A stretch of DNA of 64,000 nucleotides from Hasllibacter sp963833115 (GTDB lineage Bacteria > Pseudomonadota > Alphaproteobacteria > Rhodobacterales > Rhodobacteraceae): positions 1 to 64,000 of the forward strand of contig CAWHWS010000002.1 in assembly GCA_963833115.1 (NCBI GenBank), in the 5' to 3' direction. Shown in pieces: positions 41,827-51,064 of the stretch. Within the stretch, counting starts at the first letter, position 1, and every line of letters begins with the position of its first letter. Under the pieces are notes generated by a model that saw only the letters and a program-made list of their open reading frames with translations, was not told the DNA's origin and searched no databases. A program made the position numbers and the translations under genes.

Positions 41827-42018
41827 TCAGCCGCCTTCGGCCGCGGTGATCTTCGCGCCGAGGGTGCCCGCGGCGGTCGTCACCTGCGTGTTGATCGCGG
41901 CGGCGGCGGCGATGCCGATGGCGACGACGGCGCCGCAGAGCACGACGAAGTCGACGGTCACGGCGCCGTCCTCGTCCTTGGCGAAGCGGCGGGCGGTGGC
42001 GTTGATGAGTCTGATCAT
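41827..42018 (-). CDS. Flp/Fap-family type IVb pilin (copy 1)
   Basis: A 63-residue pilin paralog: leader RLINATARRFAKDEDGAVTVD, then the hydrophobic helix FVVLCGAVVAIGIAAAAAINT. ATG 42018 is used because the leader begins there. The sequence DEDGAVTVDFVVL is nearly identical to copy 2 around the processing site, so they arose by duplication. Each has its own gap upstream, so independent expression is possible. The assembly machinery must be elsewhere. Confidence 0.85.
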   Translation of the reverse strand: MIRLINATARRFAKDEDGAVTVDFVVLCGAVVAIGIAAAAAINTQVTTAAGTLGAKITAAEGG

Positions 42019-42196
42019 GGGTTCGGCTCCTCTTAGGTGGGACCCGCGCCGACATGGCGGGGCCAACCCGGCGGTGCCTCATGGCGGGGCCGTCCGGGAT
42101 CGAGAGGAGGGATGCCCCCGAATCCCTTTCCCAGCCCCTAACCCCCGGTGGCCGCTTCGTGGCAGGTCGTTAAAATCTGAGCCGTCGCGCCGGGGG

Positions 42197-44227
42197 TCAG
42201 GCGGCGAGCCCCCGGCCGCGGAGCATCGCCTCCGGCCCGGGCATCCGCCCCCGGAACCGCTCGTAGAGCGCGGCGGGGTCGGCGCTGCCGCCGGCCGAAA
42301 GGACGTGCTCCTCCAGGGCGGCGGCCCGCTCGTGGTCGAACGGGCCACCGGCTTCCTCGAACGAGTCGAAGGCGTCGGCGTCCATGACCTCGGACCACAT
42401 GTAGCTGTAGTAGCCGGCCGAGTAGCCGTCCCCGGAGAAGACGTGCGCGAAATGCGGGATCGCGTGGCGCATCGGGATCGCGCGCGGCAGGCCGAGTCCG
42501 GCCAGCACCTCCGCCTGCCGGGCGAGGGGGTCGGCGGGCGCGGCGCCGGTGTGCAGCTCCAGGTCGACCAGCGCGCTCGCCACGTATTCGGCGGTGGCGA
42601 ACCCCTGATCGTAGGCCGACGCGCCCAGCAGGCGCGCGCGCAGGTCCGCCGGCATCGGCGCGCCGGTCTCGTGATGCCGGGCGTGGCGGGCGAGGACGTC
42701 GGGCACCTCCAGCCAGTGCTCGTAGAGCTGGGAGGGCAGCTCGACGAAGTCGCGCGCCACCGAGGTGCCCGAGATCGAGGGGTAGGTCACGTCCGACAGC
42801 ATCTGGTGCAGCGCGTGGCCGAACTCGTGGAAGAGCGTGCGCGCGTCGTCCCAGGACAGGAGCGTGGGCGCGCCGGGCGCGAAGTTGCACACGTTGACCA
42901 CGACGGGCCGGTGCGGGGCGCGCAGCCCGTTCTGCGAGCGGATCGCGGAGCACCAGGCCCCGGAGCGCTTGGCGCCGCGCGCGAGGTAGTCGCCCATGAA
43001 GACGGCGAGGTGGCGCCCCCCGCGCAGCACCTCCCAGACGCGCACGTCCGGGTGGTAGCGCGGCGCGTCCGGCAGCTCGCGGAACTCCAGCCCGAAGAGG
43101 CGCGCGGCGCAGTCCATCGCGGCGGCGATCATGCCGTCCAGCGGCAGGTAGGGCTTGATGGCGGCGTCATCGAGATCGTGCTCCTCGGCGCGGCGGGCCT
43201 CGGAATAGTAGCGCCAGTCCCAGGGCTCGAGCGGTCCGTCGATCCCGTCCGCGGCGAGGCGCGCGGTCAGGATCTCGGCATCCGCCTCGGCGGCGGCGCG
43301 GGCCGGCGCCCAGACGCGCATCAGGAGGGCGCGCACGGCCTCCGGCGTGCCGGCCATCTCGGTCTCCAGCTTGTAGGAGGCGAAGTCGGGATAGCCGAGG
43401 AGCGCCGCGCGCTCGGCGCGCAGGGCGAGGATTTCCGCGGCCAGGGCGCGGTTGTCGGTCTCGCCGCCGTTCGCGCCCCTGGCGGTCCAGGCGCGCCAGG
43501 CCTCCTCGCGCAGGGCACGGACCGGCGAGGCCTGCAGGAACGGCACGATGAGCGAGCGCGAGAGGGTGAGCACCGGGCCCCCCCGCCCCGCCGCGCGCCC
43601 GGCGGCCTCGGCCGCCGCGACGACGTGCGCGGGCAGGCCCTCCATGTCGTCCGCCGAGAGGGGCCGGGACCAGGAGCGCTCGTCGGCCAGCAGGTTCTGC
43701 GAGAAGCGGGTGCCCAGGACGGAGAGCCGCTCCATGATGGCGGCGAGGCGCGCCTTGTCCGCGGCGCCGAGGAGCGCGCCGCCGCGCACGAAGGACCGCC
43801 GGTGGAGCATCAGGACGCGGGCCCGCTCGTCCGTGAGGCCCAGCGCGTCGCGGCGGGACCAGAGGTCCTCGATCCGGGCGAAGAGCGCGGGATCGCTGCG
43901 CAGCTCGGCGGAGAAGGCGGCCAGGCGGGGCGAGACGTCGCGCATGAGGGCCTCGCGCGCGTCGTTGGAATCGGCCCCGGCCAGGGCGAAGAACGGCGCG
44001 AGCACGCGGTCCAGATCGCCGTCCGGCGGCGGGGCCTCCGCGCCCTCCAGGGCGTCGATCGTGTTGGCGAAGGTCGGCGGCTCGGGGTCGTCCGCGATGG
44101 CGCGGACGCGGGCGCGCTCGGCCGCGAGGGCCGCGTCGAAGGCGGGGGCGAAATGCGCGTCCTCGATCGCGGCGAAGGGCGGGATGTCGAACGGGGTGTC
44201 CCAGTCGGTGAGGAGCGGGTTGGTCAT
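42197..44227 (-). CDS. M3-family oligopeptidase (Dcp/OpdA-like)
   Basis: A 676-residue zinc metallopeptidase of family M3 that degrades short peptides in the cytoplasm. The zinc-binding motif is HEFGH in DARTLFHEFGHALHQML, with the third ligand glutamate in FVELPSQLYEHW. The C-terminal substrate-binding block is FSGDGYSAGYYSYMWSEVMDA. Length matches the family (about 670-690). ATG 44227 matches the family start (TNPLLTDWDTPF); the upstream in-frame ATG at 44281 adds unrelated residues. It stands alone on the minus strand. Confidence 0.93.
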   Translation of the reverse strand: MTNPLLTDWDTPFDIPPFAAIEDAHFAPAFDAALAAERARVRAIADDPEPPTFANTIDALEGAEAPPPDGDLDRVLAPFFALAGADSNDAREALMRDVSPRLAAFSAELRSDPALFARIEDLWSRRDALGLTDERARVLMLHRRSFVRGGALLGAADKARLAAIMERLSVLGTRFSQNLLADERSWSRPLSADDMEGLPAHVVAAAEAAGRAAGRGGPVLTLSRSLIVPFLQASPVRALREEAWRAWTARGANGGETDNRALAAEILALRAERAALLGYPDFASYKLETEMAGTPEAVRALLMRVWAPARAAAEADAEILTARLAADGIDGPLEPWDWRYYSEARRAEEHDLDDAAIKPYLPLDGMIAAAMDCAARLFGLEFRELPDAPRYHPDVRVWEVLRGGRHLAVFMGDYLARGAKRSGAWCSAIRSQNGLRAPHRPVVVNVCNFAPGAPTLLSWDDARTLFHEFGHALHQMLSDVTYPSISGTSVARDFVELPSQLYEHWLEVPDVLARHARHHETGAPMPADLRARLLGASAYDQGFATAEYVASALVDLELHTGAAPADPLARQAEVLAGLGLPRAIPMRHAIPHFAHVFSGDGYSAGYYSYMWSEVMDADAFDSFEEAGGPFDHERAAALEEHVLSAGGSADPAALYERFRGRMPGPEAMLRGRGLAA

Positions 44228-44291
44228 GGATCGGCCTCCGGGATGCGCGCCACAGACGTAGGCCCGCGCGGCCCCGGGCACTAGGGCCCCG

Positions 44292-45077
44292 TCAGGGCCG
44301 GCGGCGCAGGCGCGCCTCGAGCCGGCGCAGCAGCAGCGAGAGCGTGATGGTCAGCGTGAGGTAGATCATCGCGACGACGTTGTAGGTCTCGAAATAGCGG
44401 AAGTTGCCGGCGGCCGTCACCTTGCCGAGCTGCGTGACGTCGAGGACGCCGAGCACCGAGACGAGGGAGCTGTCCTTGACCATCGCGACAAAGTCGTTGC
44501 CCAGCGGCGGCAGGATCGTGCGGATCGCCTGCGGCAGGACGATGTGGCGGAACCGTTGGCCGGGGCGCAGGCCGAGCGCCTTGGCGGCCTCGATCTGGCC
44601 CGCGTCGACCGAGAGGAGGCCGGCGCGGAAGACCTCCGCGATGAAGGCCGAGTAGCCGATGGTGAGCGCGATGACGGCGCGCCAAAGGAGCGGCAGGTCG
44701 CGGGTGCGGATCGGCTCGAGCCCGGTCCAGCCCAGCGCCCAGTTCGCCCCCGCGACGAGCGCCGGCGCCCCGACGAAGGCGACATAGAGCAGCAGGACGA
44801 TGATCGGGACGCCGCGCACGATCTCCACGTAGAAGCGGGCGAGCTGCCGGACCGCGATGTGGCGCGACAGGCTCATCAGCGCGAGGCCGAGGCCGATCGC
44901 CGCGGCGGCCGCGAAGGCGACCACGGTGACGAGGATCGTGATCCGCACGCCCTGCGCCAGCGTCGCCGCGACCTGCCCGTAGAACGGCGAGGTCCAGACC
45001 GAGACGACGAACCACAGGCCCAGACCGGCGGCCGCGATCAGCCACCAGGGGAAGTCGCGGTCCGGCGGCGGGGTCAC
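44292..45077 (-). CDS. polar amino-acid ABC transporter permease
   Basis: A 261-residue inner-membrane permease of the His/Glu/Gln type with about five helices and the EAA loop EAAKALGLRPGQRFRHIVLPQ followed by IRTILPPLGNDFVAMVKDSSL. It would work with an ATPase and a periplasmic binding protein. A binding-protein gene lies at 45.8-46.6 kb on the same strand, but an EF-hand gene on the opposite strand separates the two and no ATPase gene is nearby. The start is GTG 45077. Confidence 0.9.
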   Translation of the reverse strand: MTPPPDRDFPWWLIAAAGLGLWFVVSVWTSPFYGQVAATLAQGVRITILVTVVAFAAAAAIGLGLALMSLSRHIAVRQLARFYVEIVRGVPIIVLLLYVAFVGAPALVAGANWALGWTGLEPIRTRDLPLLWRAVIALTIGYSAFIAEVFRAGLLSVDAGQIEAAKALGLRPGQRFRHIVLPQAIRTILPPLGNDFVAMVKDSSLVSVLGVLDVTQLGKVTAAGNFRYFETYNVVAMIYLTLTITLSLLLRRLEARLRRRP

Positions 45078-45205
45078 GCGGCCGCGGGCCGGGTGCGGCG
45101 GCCGGTCGCGAGGTCATGCGGAACGCGCCCCCCGTCCCCTCCGTTCACCGACCACGACCGGCGCGACGAGAGGCGCCGGACGCACACGCACGAGAGGAGA
45201 TCACG

Positions 45206-45769
45206 ATGACGATCACCAGAACCTTCACCCTGACCGCCGCCGCCGCCCTGCTCGGCGCGACCGCCGCGGGCGCGCAGATGTTCGGCACCGACTACGACTA
45301 CGACACGTTCAACACCGGCATGACCGAGACCGGCTACTTCGACGCGCTCGACCGCGACCGCGACACGATGCTGAGCGAGCCGGAATACGCGACCAGCGTC
45401 TACCGCGACATCGACCGCAACCGCGACATGCAGATCACCGAGGACGAGTTCACCGCCGGAAACGCGCGCTATTTCGGCCCGGACTACGGCGGCGGCGCGT
45501 TCTCCGACTACGACGTGGACACGTCGGGCTATGTCGATCAGGGCGAGTTCCGCACCTATTACGACTCGGGCTACAACGACGACTTCATCAGCCTGGACGG
45601 CGATGGCGACGGGATGCTGACGGGCGACGAGTACAACACGGGCATGTACGACCGCGCCGACGCCGACCGCGACAAGATCATCACCATCGAGGAGGAGGGC
45701 CTCTTCGAGGGCTGGTTCGACGGCGACGACGTCGAGGCCGAGATCGAGACCATCGGCGACGTCTACTGA
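45206..45769 (+). CDS. exported EF-hand calcium-binding protein
   Basis: A 187-residue acidic protein with a signal peptide (TRTFTLTAAAALLGATAAGAQ). The mature part carries four or five EF-hand loops: DRDRDTMLSEPEY, DRNRDMQITEDEF, DVDTSGYVDQGEF, DGDGDGMLTGDEY and DADRDKIITIEEE. These follow the DxDxDGxIxxxE pattern of calcium-binding loops. It probably acts in the periplasm as a calcium buffer or sensor. ATG 45206 has AGGAG close upstream. It sits between two halves of an amino-acid ABC system, on the opposite strand. Confidence 0.9.
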   Translation: MTITRTFTLTAAAALLGATAAGAQMFGTDYDYDTFNTGMTETGYFDALDRDRDTMLSEPEYATSVYRDIDRNRDMQITEDEFTAGNARYFGPDYGGGAFSDYDVDTSGYVDQGEFRTYYDSGYNDDFISLDGDGDGMLTGDEYNTGMYDRADADRDKIITIEEEGLFEGWFDGDDVEAEIETIGDVY

Positions 45770-45783
45770 ACGTCCCGACCTCA

Positions 45784-45833
45784 TCCGCGGCCCCCCCGCG
45801 GACGGGAGCCTCGCGCCGACCGGCGCGGGGCTC
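45784..45833. terminator. bidirectional double-hairpin terminator
   Basis: Two stem-loops lie in the 80-base gap between convergent genes. The first is TCCGCGG (45784-45790) with CCGCGGA (45796-45802). The second pairs GAGCCTCGCGCC (45806-45817) with GGCGCGGGGCTC (45822-45833) around a 4-base loop, followed by TTCTCG. It would end the EF-hand transcript and, on the other strand, that of the binding protein. Confidence 0.6.
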
Positions 45834-45849
45834 TTCTCGTGCGCCACGC

Positions 45850-46635
45850 CTATTGCCCGAGTTCGGTCTCCAGGAACCATTTGGTGTCCAGCGCCTCGAG
45901 GGTGCCGTCGGCCCGCATGTCGGCGATGGCGGCGTTCATCGGCGCCACCAGGACGGAGCCTTTCGGGAAGATGAAGCCGAAATCCTCCGTCCCCAGGGGC
46001 TCGCCCACGATCTTGAGCGCCCCGTCCGAGGCGGCGACGTAGCCGTTGCCCGCCGTGCCGTCCGTGAGGGCGAGGTCCACGTCCCCGGTGCGCAGGGCCT
46101 GCACCGCGGCGCCGAACGTCTCGAACAGGCGCATGCGGGGGTTCTGCTCGTCGCCGTCCAGCACCTCGTAGATGCCGACGTAGAAGGGCGTCGTGCCCGG
46201 CTGCGCGCCGATCAGCAGGTCGTCGTCCGCGGCGAAGGCGGCGGCGTCGGCGAAGCGCTCCTCGTCGCCGCGCACCAGCATCACCATCTGCGAGGTCATG
46301 TAGGGGTCGGAGAAGTCGACCACCTCCGCCCGGTCCTCCCGAATGGTGATGCCGGTCATGCCGAGGTCGAACTGCGCCTCGGCGACGGCCGGGATCATCG
46401 CGTCCCAGGAGATGGTCTCGTAGGTCACGGCGGCGTTCAGGCGGGCGGCGATCTCGGCCATGGCGTCGTATTCCCAGCCGACGGCCTCGCCGCCGCGCAT
46501 GTACTGCAGCGGGGGGTAGGCGTTCTCAACCGCGACGACGATCTCCCGGCCGCCGAGATCGGGGAGGTGGGCGTCCGCCAGGGCGGGGCCGGCTGCGAGC
46601 AGCGCGGCGGCGGCGAGGATGGGGGCTGTCTTCAT
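45850..46635 (-). CDS. amino-acid ABC transporter binding protein
   Basis: A 261-residue periplasmic solute-binding protein (SBP_bac_3 family). A signal peptide (MKTAPILAAAALLAAGPALA) precedes the mature domain with NAYPPLQYMRGGEAVGWEYD, MGWEYD-type lobe-1 residues, DLGMTGITIREDRAEVVDFSD (amino-acid carboxylate arginine), VGIYEVLDG and VDLALTDGTAGNGYV. ATG 46635 is the signal-peptide start; the longer frame to 46827 is not credible. It likely serves the permease at 44.3-45.1 kb. Confidence 0.9.
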   Translation of the reverse strand: MKTAPILAAAALLAAGPALADAHLPDLGGREIVVAVENAYPPLQYMRGGEAVGWEYDAMAEIAARLNAAVTYETISWDAMIPAVAEAQFDLGMTGITIREDRAEVVDFSDPYMTSQMVMLVRGDEERFADAAAFAADDDLLIGAQPGTTPFYVGIYEVLDGDEQNPRMRLFETFGAAVQALRTGDVDLALTDGTAGNGYVAASDGALKIVGEPLGTEDFGFIFPKGSVLVAPMNAAIADMRADGTLEALDTKWFLETELGQ

Positions 46636-46705
46636 GGCGGTCTCTCCTGTCGGCGGGGTCGGCCCGGACGCTAGGGCGCGGTGCGGGGAGGGTCCAGCGG
46701 GCCGG

Positions 46706-47464
46706 TCAATCGCGCATGTCGAACGGCTCGCCGTGCATCGCGATGTCCCGCAGGACGCCGGCATATGCCGGCGAGGCCGGCGCCACCTCGCGGGCGAAGG
46801 CCCAGAGCGCGGACGCCTCGGCCGCATCCGGACGGTGGCGGGCGTGCAGCCGGTCGAGCCGGTCGATCCCGCTCCGCCTCAGGACCTGCTCCGCCCGCAT
46901 GTCCGGCAGGTCGATCCCGCGCAGCGCGCAAGGTCCCGCGAGCATGTCCTCCACCGCCCCGATGTCGTCCAGGCCCCCGCTCGCGGCGATGCAGGCCGCG
47001 TCGACCTCGGGCAAGAGGGCGAGGCAGGTCTCCCGGATGCGCCGGAGCGCGGGCATGTCGGCGGCCCGCACCACGCGCCGCCCGGTTCCGTCGAGATCAT
47101 GCCGAAGGTAGTAGCCCGCGTCCTCGCGCAGGTCGGAGAACTGCCCGCGATACGCGTCCTCGCCATCACGACCGGCGGTGTAGCCATCGTGCAGGAGGAT
47201 CGACAGCATCTCCAGGACCGTCCGTTCGGTTCGGGCGATCGGCCAGATCCAGGGAAAAGCCACCCACGCGGCCAAGAGCGGAACGCCCGGGTGGCTCACG
47301 CAACGATCGATGAACGCCTCGGCCTGATCCTCGTTCGGGGATGCCAGCAGGCGCCGCAACCCACCCGACACGTCATCGGGGCCGTACACGCCCTGGAAGC
47401 GCCGCCACAGCGGATCGTCCAGCGCCAGGCGCCCCTCCTCGTCGAACCTAGCCGCGCCCGCCAT
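46706..47464 (-). CDS. hypothetical protein
   Basis: A 252-residue soluble, mostly helical protein that I do not recognise. Visible features are WRRFQGVYGPDDVSGGLRRLL, FIDRCVSHPGVPLLAAWVAFP, tryptophan-rich AFPWIWPIARTERTV and GYYLRHDLDGTGRRVVRAADM. There is no signal peptide and no catalytic motif. The start at ATG 47464 overlaps the last 17 bases of the ThiF-type gene on the same strand, so it is probably co-transcribed with it. The gene is close to its neighbours in GC content. It may be lineage-specific. Confidence 0.55.
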   Translation of the reverse strand: MAGAARFDEEGRLALDDPLWRRFQGVYGPDDVSGGLRRLLASPNEDQAEAFIDRCVSHPGVPLLAAWVAFPWIWPIARTERTVLEMLSILLHDGYTAGRDGEDAYRGQFSDLREDAGYYLRHDLDGTGRRVVRAADMPALRRIRETCLALLPEVDAACIAASGGLDDIGAVEDMLAGPCALRGIDLPDMRAEQVLRRSGIDRLDRLHARHRPDAAEASALWAFAREVAPASPAYAGVLRDIAMHGEPFDMRD

Positions 47465-48509
47465 GCCCCCCGCATACCACGCAGCCGGGATCGCGCGCGA
47501 CCTCGATCACGCGGGCGTCGGCATGGAGCGCGTCCCAGAGCATCAGCCGCCCGCGCAGGGGCTCGCCCGCCCCGGTGATCAGCTTGACCGCCTCCATCGC
47601 CATCGCCGCGCCGAGGATGCCTGGCAGCGGGCCGGCCACGCCGCCCTCGGCGCAGGAGGGCGCCGTGCCGGGCGCCGGCTCGCGCGGGAAGAGGCAGGCG
47701 TGGCAGGGCGCGCCCCGCGCCGGATCGAGGATCGTGAGCTGCCCGTCCCATTGCGCGATGGCGCCCCAGACGAGGGGCACGCCGGCGCCCGCGCAGGCCG
47801 CGTTGACGGCGCGGCGGGTGGCCCAGTCGTCGGTCCCGTCGAGGACGATGTCGTACTCCGCCGCCAGGTCGTCAGCGATCTCCGCGTCCAGCCGGCGGGC
47901 GTAGGGGCGCACCGTCACGTAGGGGTTGAGCGCGGTGATCGCGCGCTGGGCGCTCATCACCTTGGGCGTGCCGATGTCGGCGTCGCGGTGGATGACCTGC
48001 CGCTGGAGGTTGCCGGCCTCGACGCGGTCGGGGTCGATCACGCCGATCGTGCCGACGCCCGCGCCCGCGAGATAGAGGAGCGCCGGCGCGCCGAGGCCCC
48101 CGGCGCCCACCACCAGCACGCGCGCCTCGCCCAGCGCGCGCTGCCCCGGCCCGCCGATCTCCCGCAGGACGATGTGCCGGGCGTAGCGCTCGACCGCGAT
48201 GTCGCCGAGCCCGCCGGCCGGGCCCGCGGCCGGGTCGGGCTCGACCTCCATCGGGCGGGCGCGGGCGCGCAGCCGGCGCAGGCCGCCGCGATAGGCGAGG
48301 GCGACCGCGCCCAGCGCGCCGATCAGCAGCCAGAGCGCGGCCGAGCCACCGGTCGCCTCCCGCAGCGGGGCGCCGGCCGGCAAGGCGACCTGCACCGCCA
48401 GCACCGCGACGTAGAGCAGGCCGAGCATCGTCCAACGCGCGTTGCGCGGCGTGCCCATCCACGCGCCGATGCCCCAGATCGCGCCGGCCAGCGCGGCGAC
48501 CAGGATCAT
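47448..48509 (-). CDS. ThiF/MoeB/HesA-family E1-like enzyme with N-terminal membrane helices
   Basis: A 353-residue protein. Residues 1-80 contain three hydrophobic segments (ILVAALAGAIWGIGAWMG, WTMLGLLYVAVLAVQVALP, ALWLLIGALGAVALAYRGG). Residues about 105-350 are an E1-like adenylyltransferase: VLVVGAGGLGAPALLYLAGAG (nucleotide loop), DPDRVEAGNLQRQVIH, DGTDDWATRRAVN and zinc cysteines in CHACLF and CVVCGG. ThiF/MoeB enzymes adenylate ubiquitin-like sulfur carriers. A membrane anchor on such an enzyme is less common. It lies downstream of dut (7-base gap). Confidence 0.87.
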   Translation of the reverse strand: MILVAALAGAIWGIGAWMGTPRNARWTMLGLLYVAVLAVQVALPAGAPLREATGGSAALWLLIGALGAVALAYRGGLRRLRARARPMEVEPDPAAGPAGGLGDIAVERYARHIVLREIGGPGQRALGEARVLVVGAGGLGAPALLYLAGAGVGTIGVIDPDRVEAGNLQRQVIHRDADIGTPKVMSAQRAITALNPYVTVRPYARRLDAEIADDLAAEYDIVLDGTDDWATRRAVNAACAGAGVPLVWGAIAQWDGQLTILDPARGAPCHACLFPREPAPGTAPSCAEGGVAGPLPGILGAAMAMEAVKLITGAGEPLRGRLMLWDALHADARVIEVARDPGCVVCGGHGGRG

Positions 48510-48516
48510 ACGGGCC

Positions 48517-48995
<479 letters not shown>

Positions 48996-48999
<4 letters not shown>

Positions 49000-50186
49000 T
49001 CCAGCGCCTGGGCGATGCGCGCGGCGAGGCGGCGGGCCACCTCGGCCTTGGGCGCGCGGGGCCAGTCCTCGGCGCCGGCCCCGGTGATGAGGGTCACCGC
49101 GTTGTGGGTGCCGCCCATGATCCCGGTGCCGGGGGAGACGTCGTTGGCGACGATCCAGTCGCACCCCTTGCGCGCGCGCTTGGCGGCGGCGTTGGCCGCG
49201 AGGTCGTGGGTCTCGGCGGCGAAGCCGATCACGAGGCGCGGCCGATGGGCGTGCGCCGCCACGCCCGCCAGGATGTCGGGGTTCTCGACGAGGGTCAGGG
49301 CGGGCGCGGCGCCGGGCCCCTTCTTCAGCTTGCGCCCGGACGCCTCCGCGACGTGCCAGTCGGCCACCGCCGCGGCGCCGACGAACACGTCCGCGGGCAG
49401 CGCGCCCTCCACGGCGGCCATCATCTCGCGCGCGGTCTCCACGCGGATCACCTCCACGCCCGGCGGCGGCGGCACCGCGGCGGGGCCGGTGACGAAGGTC
49501 ACGTCCGCGCCCGCATCCCGCAGGGCGGCGGCGATGGCCGCGCCCTGCGCGCCGGAGGAGCGGTTGGCGAGGTAGCGCACCGGGTCGATCGGCTCGTGCG
49601 TGGGCCCCGAGGTGACCACGGCCCGCCGGCCGGTCAGCGGCCCGTTCGCCAGGGCGCCCTCGATCGCGGCGACCACGTCCGCCACGTCCATCATCCGGCC
49701 GGCGCCGAACTCGCCGCAGGCCATCGCCCCCTCGACGGGGCCCGCGAACAGCACGCCGTCCGCCGCGAGCGCGGCCGCGTTGCGCCGCGTGGCCGCGTGC
49801 TCCCACATCCGCACGTTCATCGCCGGCACCATCATCACCCGCTTGTCGGTCGCCAGCAGCAGCGTCGAGGCCAGGTCGTCGGCCAGCCCCTGCGCCGCCT
49901 TCGCCATCAGGTTGGCGGTGGCCGGCGCGACCACGACGAGGTCGGCGGCGCGGCTGAGCTCGATATGGCCCATCTCGGCCTCGTCCGTGAGGTCGAAGAG
50001 GTCGCGATGGACCTTGGCGGCCGCTAGAGCGGAGACGCTCAGCGGGGTGACGAACTCTTCGGCCGCTCGGGTGAGCACGGGGATCACCGCGGCGCCCTCC
50101 GCCCGCAGGGCGCGGATCAGGTCGAGCGCGCGGAACGCCGCGATGCCGCCGCCGACGATCAGGAGGATGCGCTTCGCGTCCAGCAT
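48996..50186 (-). CDS. coaBC: CoaBC, phosphopantothenoylcysteine decarboxylase/synthetase
   Basis: A 396-residue bifunctional enzyme for two steps of coenzyme A synthesis. The N-terminal CoaC flavin domain has RILLIVGGGIAAFRALDL, VVVAPATANLMAKAA, PAMNVRMW and the substrate-clamp cysteine in MACGEFGAGRM. The C-terminal CoaB domain has AVVTSGPTHEPIDPVRYLANR, AAVADWHVAE, KLKKG and the lysine-containing nucleotide region NDVSPGTGIMGG. ATG 50186 is the family start. Its end overlaps dut. Confidence 0.95.
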
Positions 50187-50240
50187 GGGAGCCCCGCTCG
50201 TGTGCGCGCCCGCTATGGACGCGGGCGCGGCCGGCCTCAA

Positions 50241-51032
50241 CTACTTCGCCGCCGGCGCGGCGAAGGCGGCGCAGGGATCGGCGCGCGCGGGCGCGGGCGC
50301 GGTCAGCCACAGGTCGAACCCGCCGGGATCGGCCCCCGACTCGATCTGCCCGATCGCGAGGGCGCGCGCGCCGGCCGCGCGGAGCATGGCGGGCACGTAG
50401 GGCGCCGCGAGATGCCCGGAGCCGGCGATCACCGCGACCGGCGGGCCGTGCGCCGCCAGCGCGTCCAGCGCGGCGAGCGCGAGGGCGGCGTCCCGCAGGC
50501 GCTGGGCCTCGACGAAGGCGGGCAGCATCTCCTCGGGGAGCATGCCGCAATGGGAGGCCGCCTGCCGGCGTTCCTGGGCGGCCTGCGCCTCGGGCGGAAG
50601 CGGCGCATCCAGGCCGATCCGGGCGGCCTCCCCGCCGAGCGCGGCCGCCGCGCCGTCCGCCATCGCCGCGCGCAGCCGCTCGGCCGGGACGGCGGCGCCG
50701 ACATGGGCCGCCCCCGGCGCCGCGGCGAAGAGGGGGGCGTACATCGCGAAGTCCGGCCAGCCGAGATCGGACCAGCCCAGCGCCGCGCCCAGGGCGGCGG
50801 CATCCAGGGACGGATCGACCGCCGCGGCGGCCTCGGGGGGCAGCATCTCCCAGACGATGGCGGCGGGGCGCAGGGCGGCGAGCGCGCGGGCCTGCGCGGC
50901 GTGGTGGCCGGGATTGTCGTGGACCTCACCCAGCAGGACGACCTGCGCGCCGGCGTAGAGCGCGGGATCGTCCAGGGCCTCCGGGCCCACCTCGCGGGCG
51001 ACGGCCCCGCCGGCGAGGGCCGCCACCAGCAT
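50241..51032 (-). CDS. ChaN-family haem-binding-like protein
   Basis: A 263-residue ChaN/DUF399 protein. Motifs are VVLLGEVHDNPGHHAAQARAL, IVWEMLPPEAAA, HCGMLPEEMLPAFVEAQRLRD and VAVIAGSGHLAAPYVPAML. ChaN of Campylobacter binds two haem groups and is linked to iron uptake; other members are unstudied. An N-terminal hydrophobic stretch (MLVAALAGGAVA) suggests export. It is followed 54 bases later by coaBC and preceded by rpoH on the same strand. No haem-uptake genes are near. Confidence 0.82.
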   Translation of the reverse strand: MLVAALAGGAVAREVGPEALDDPALYAGAQVVLLGEVHDNPGHHAAQARALAALRPAAIVWEMLPPEAAAAVDPSLDAAALGAALGWSDLGWPDFAMYAPLFAAAPGAAHVGAAVPAERLRAAMADGAAAALGGEAARIGLDAPLPPEAQAAQERRQAASHCGMLPEEMLPAFVEAQRLRDAALALAALDALAAHGPPVAVIAGSGHLAAPYVPAMLRAAGARALAIGQIESGADPGGFDLWLTAPAPARADPCAAFAAPAAK

Positions 51033-51064
51033 CAGGCCGCCGGGGGCCGCCCCCCCGAGGGGGG

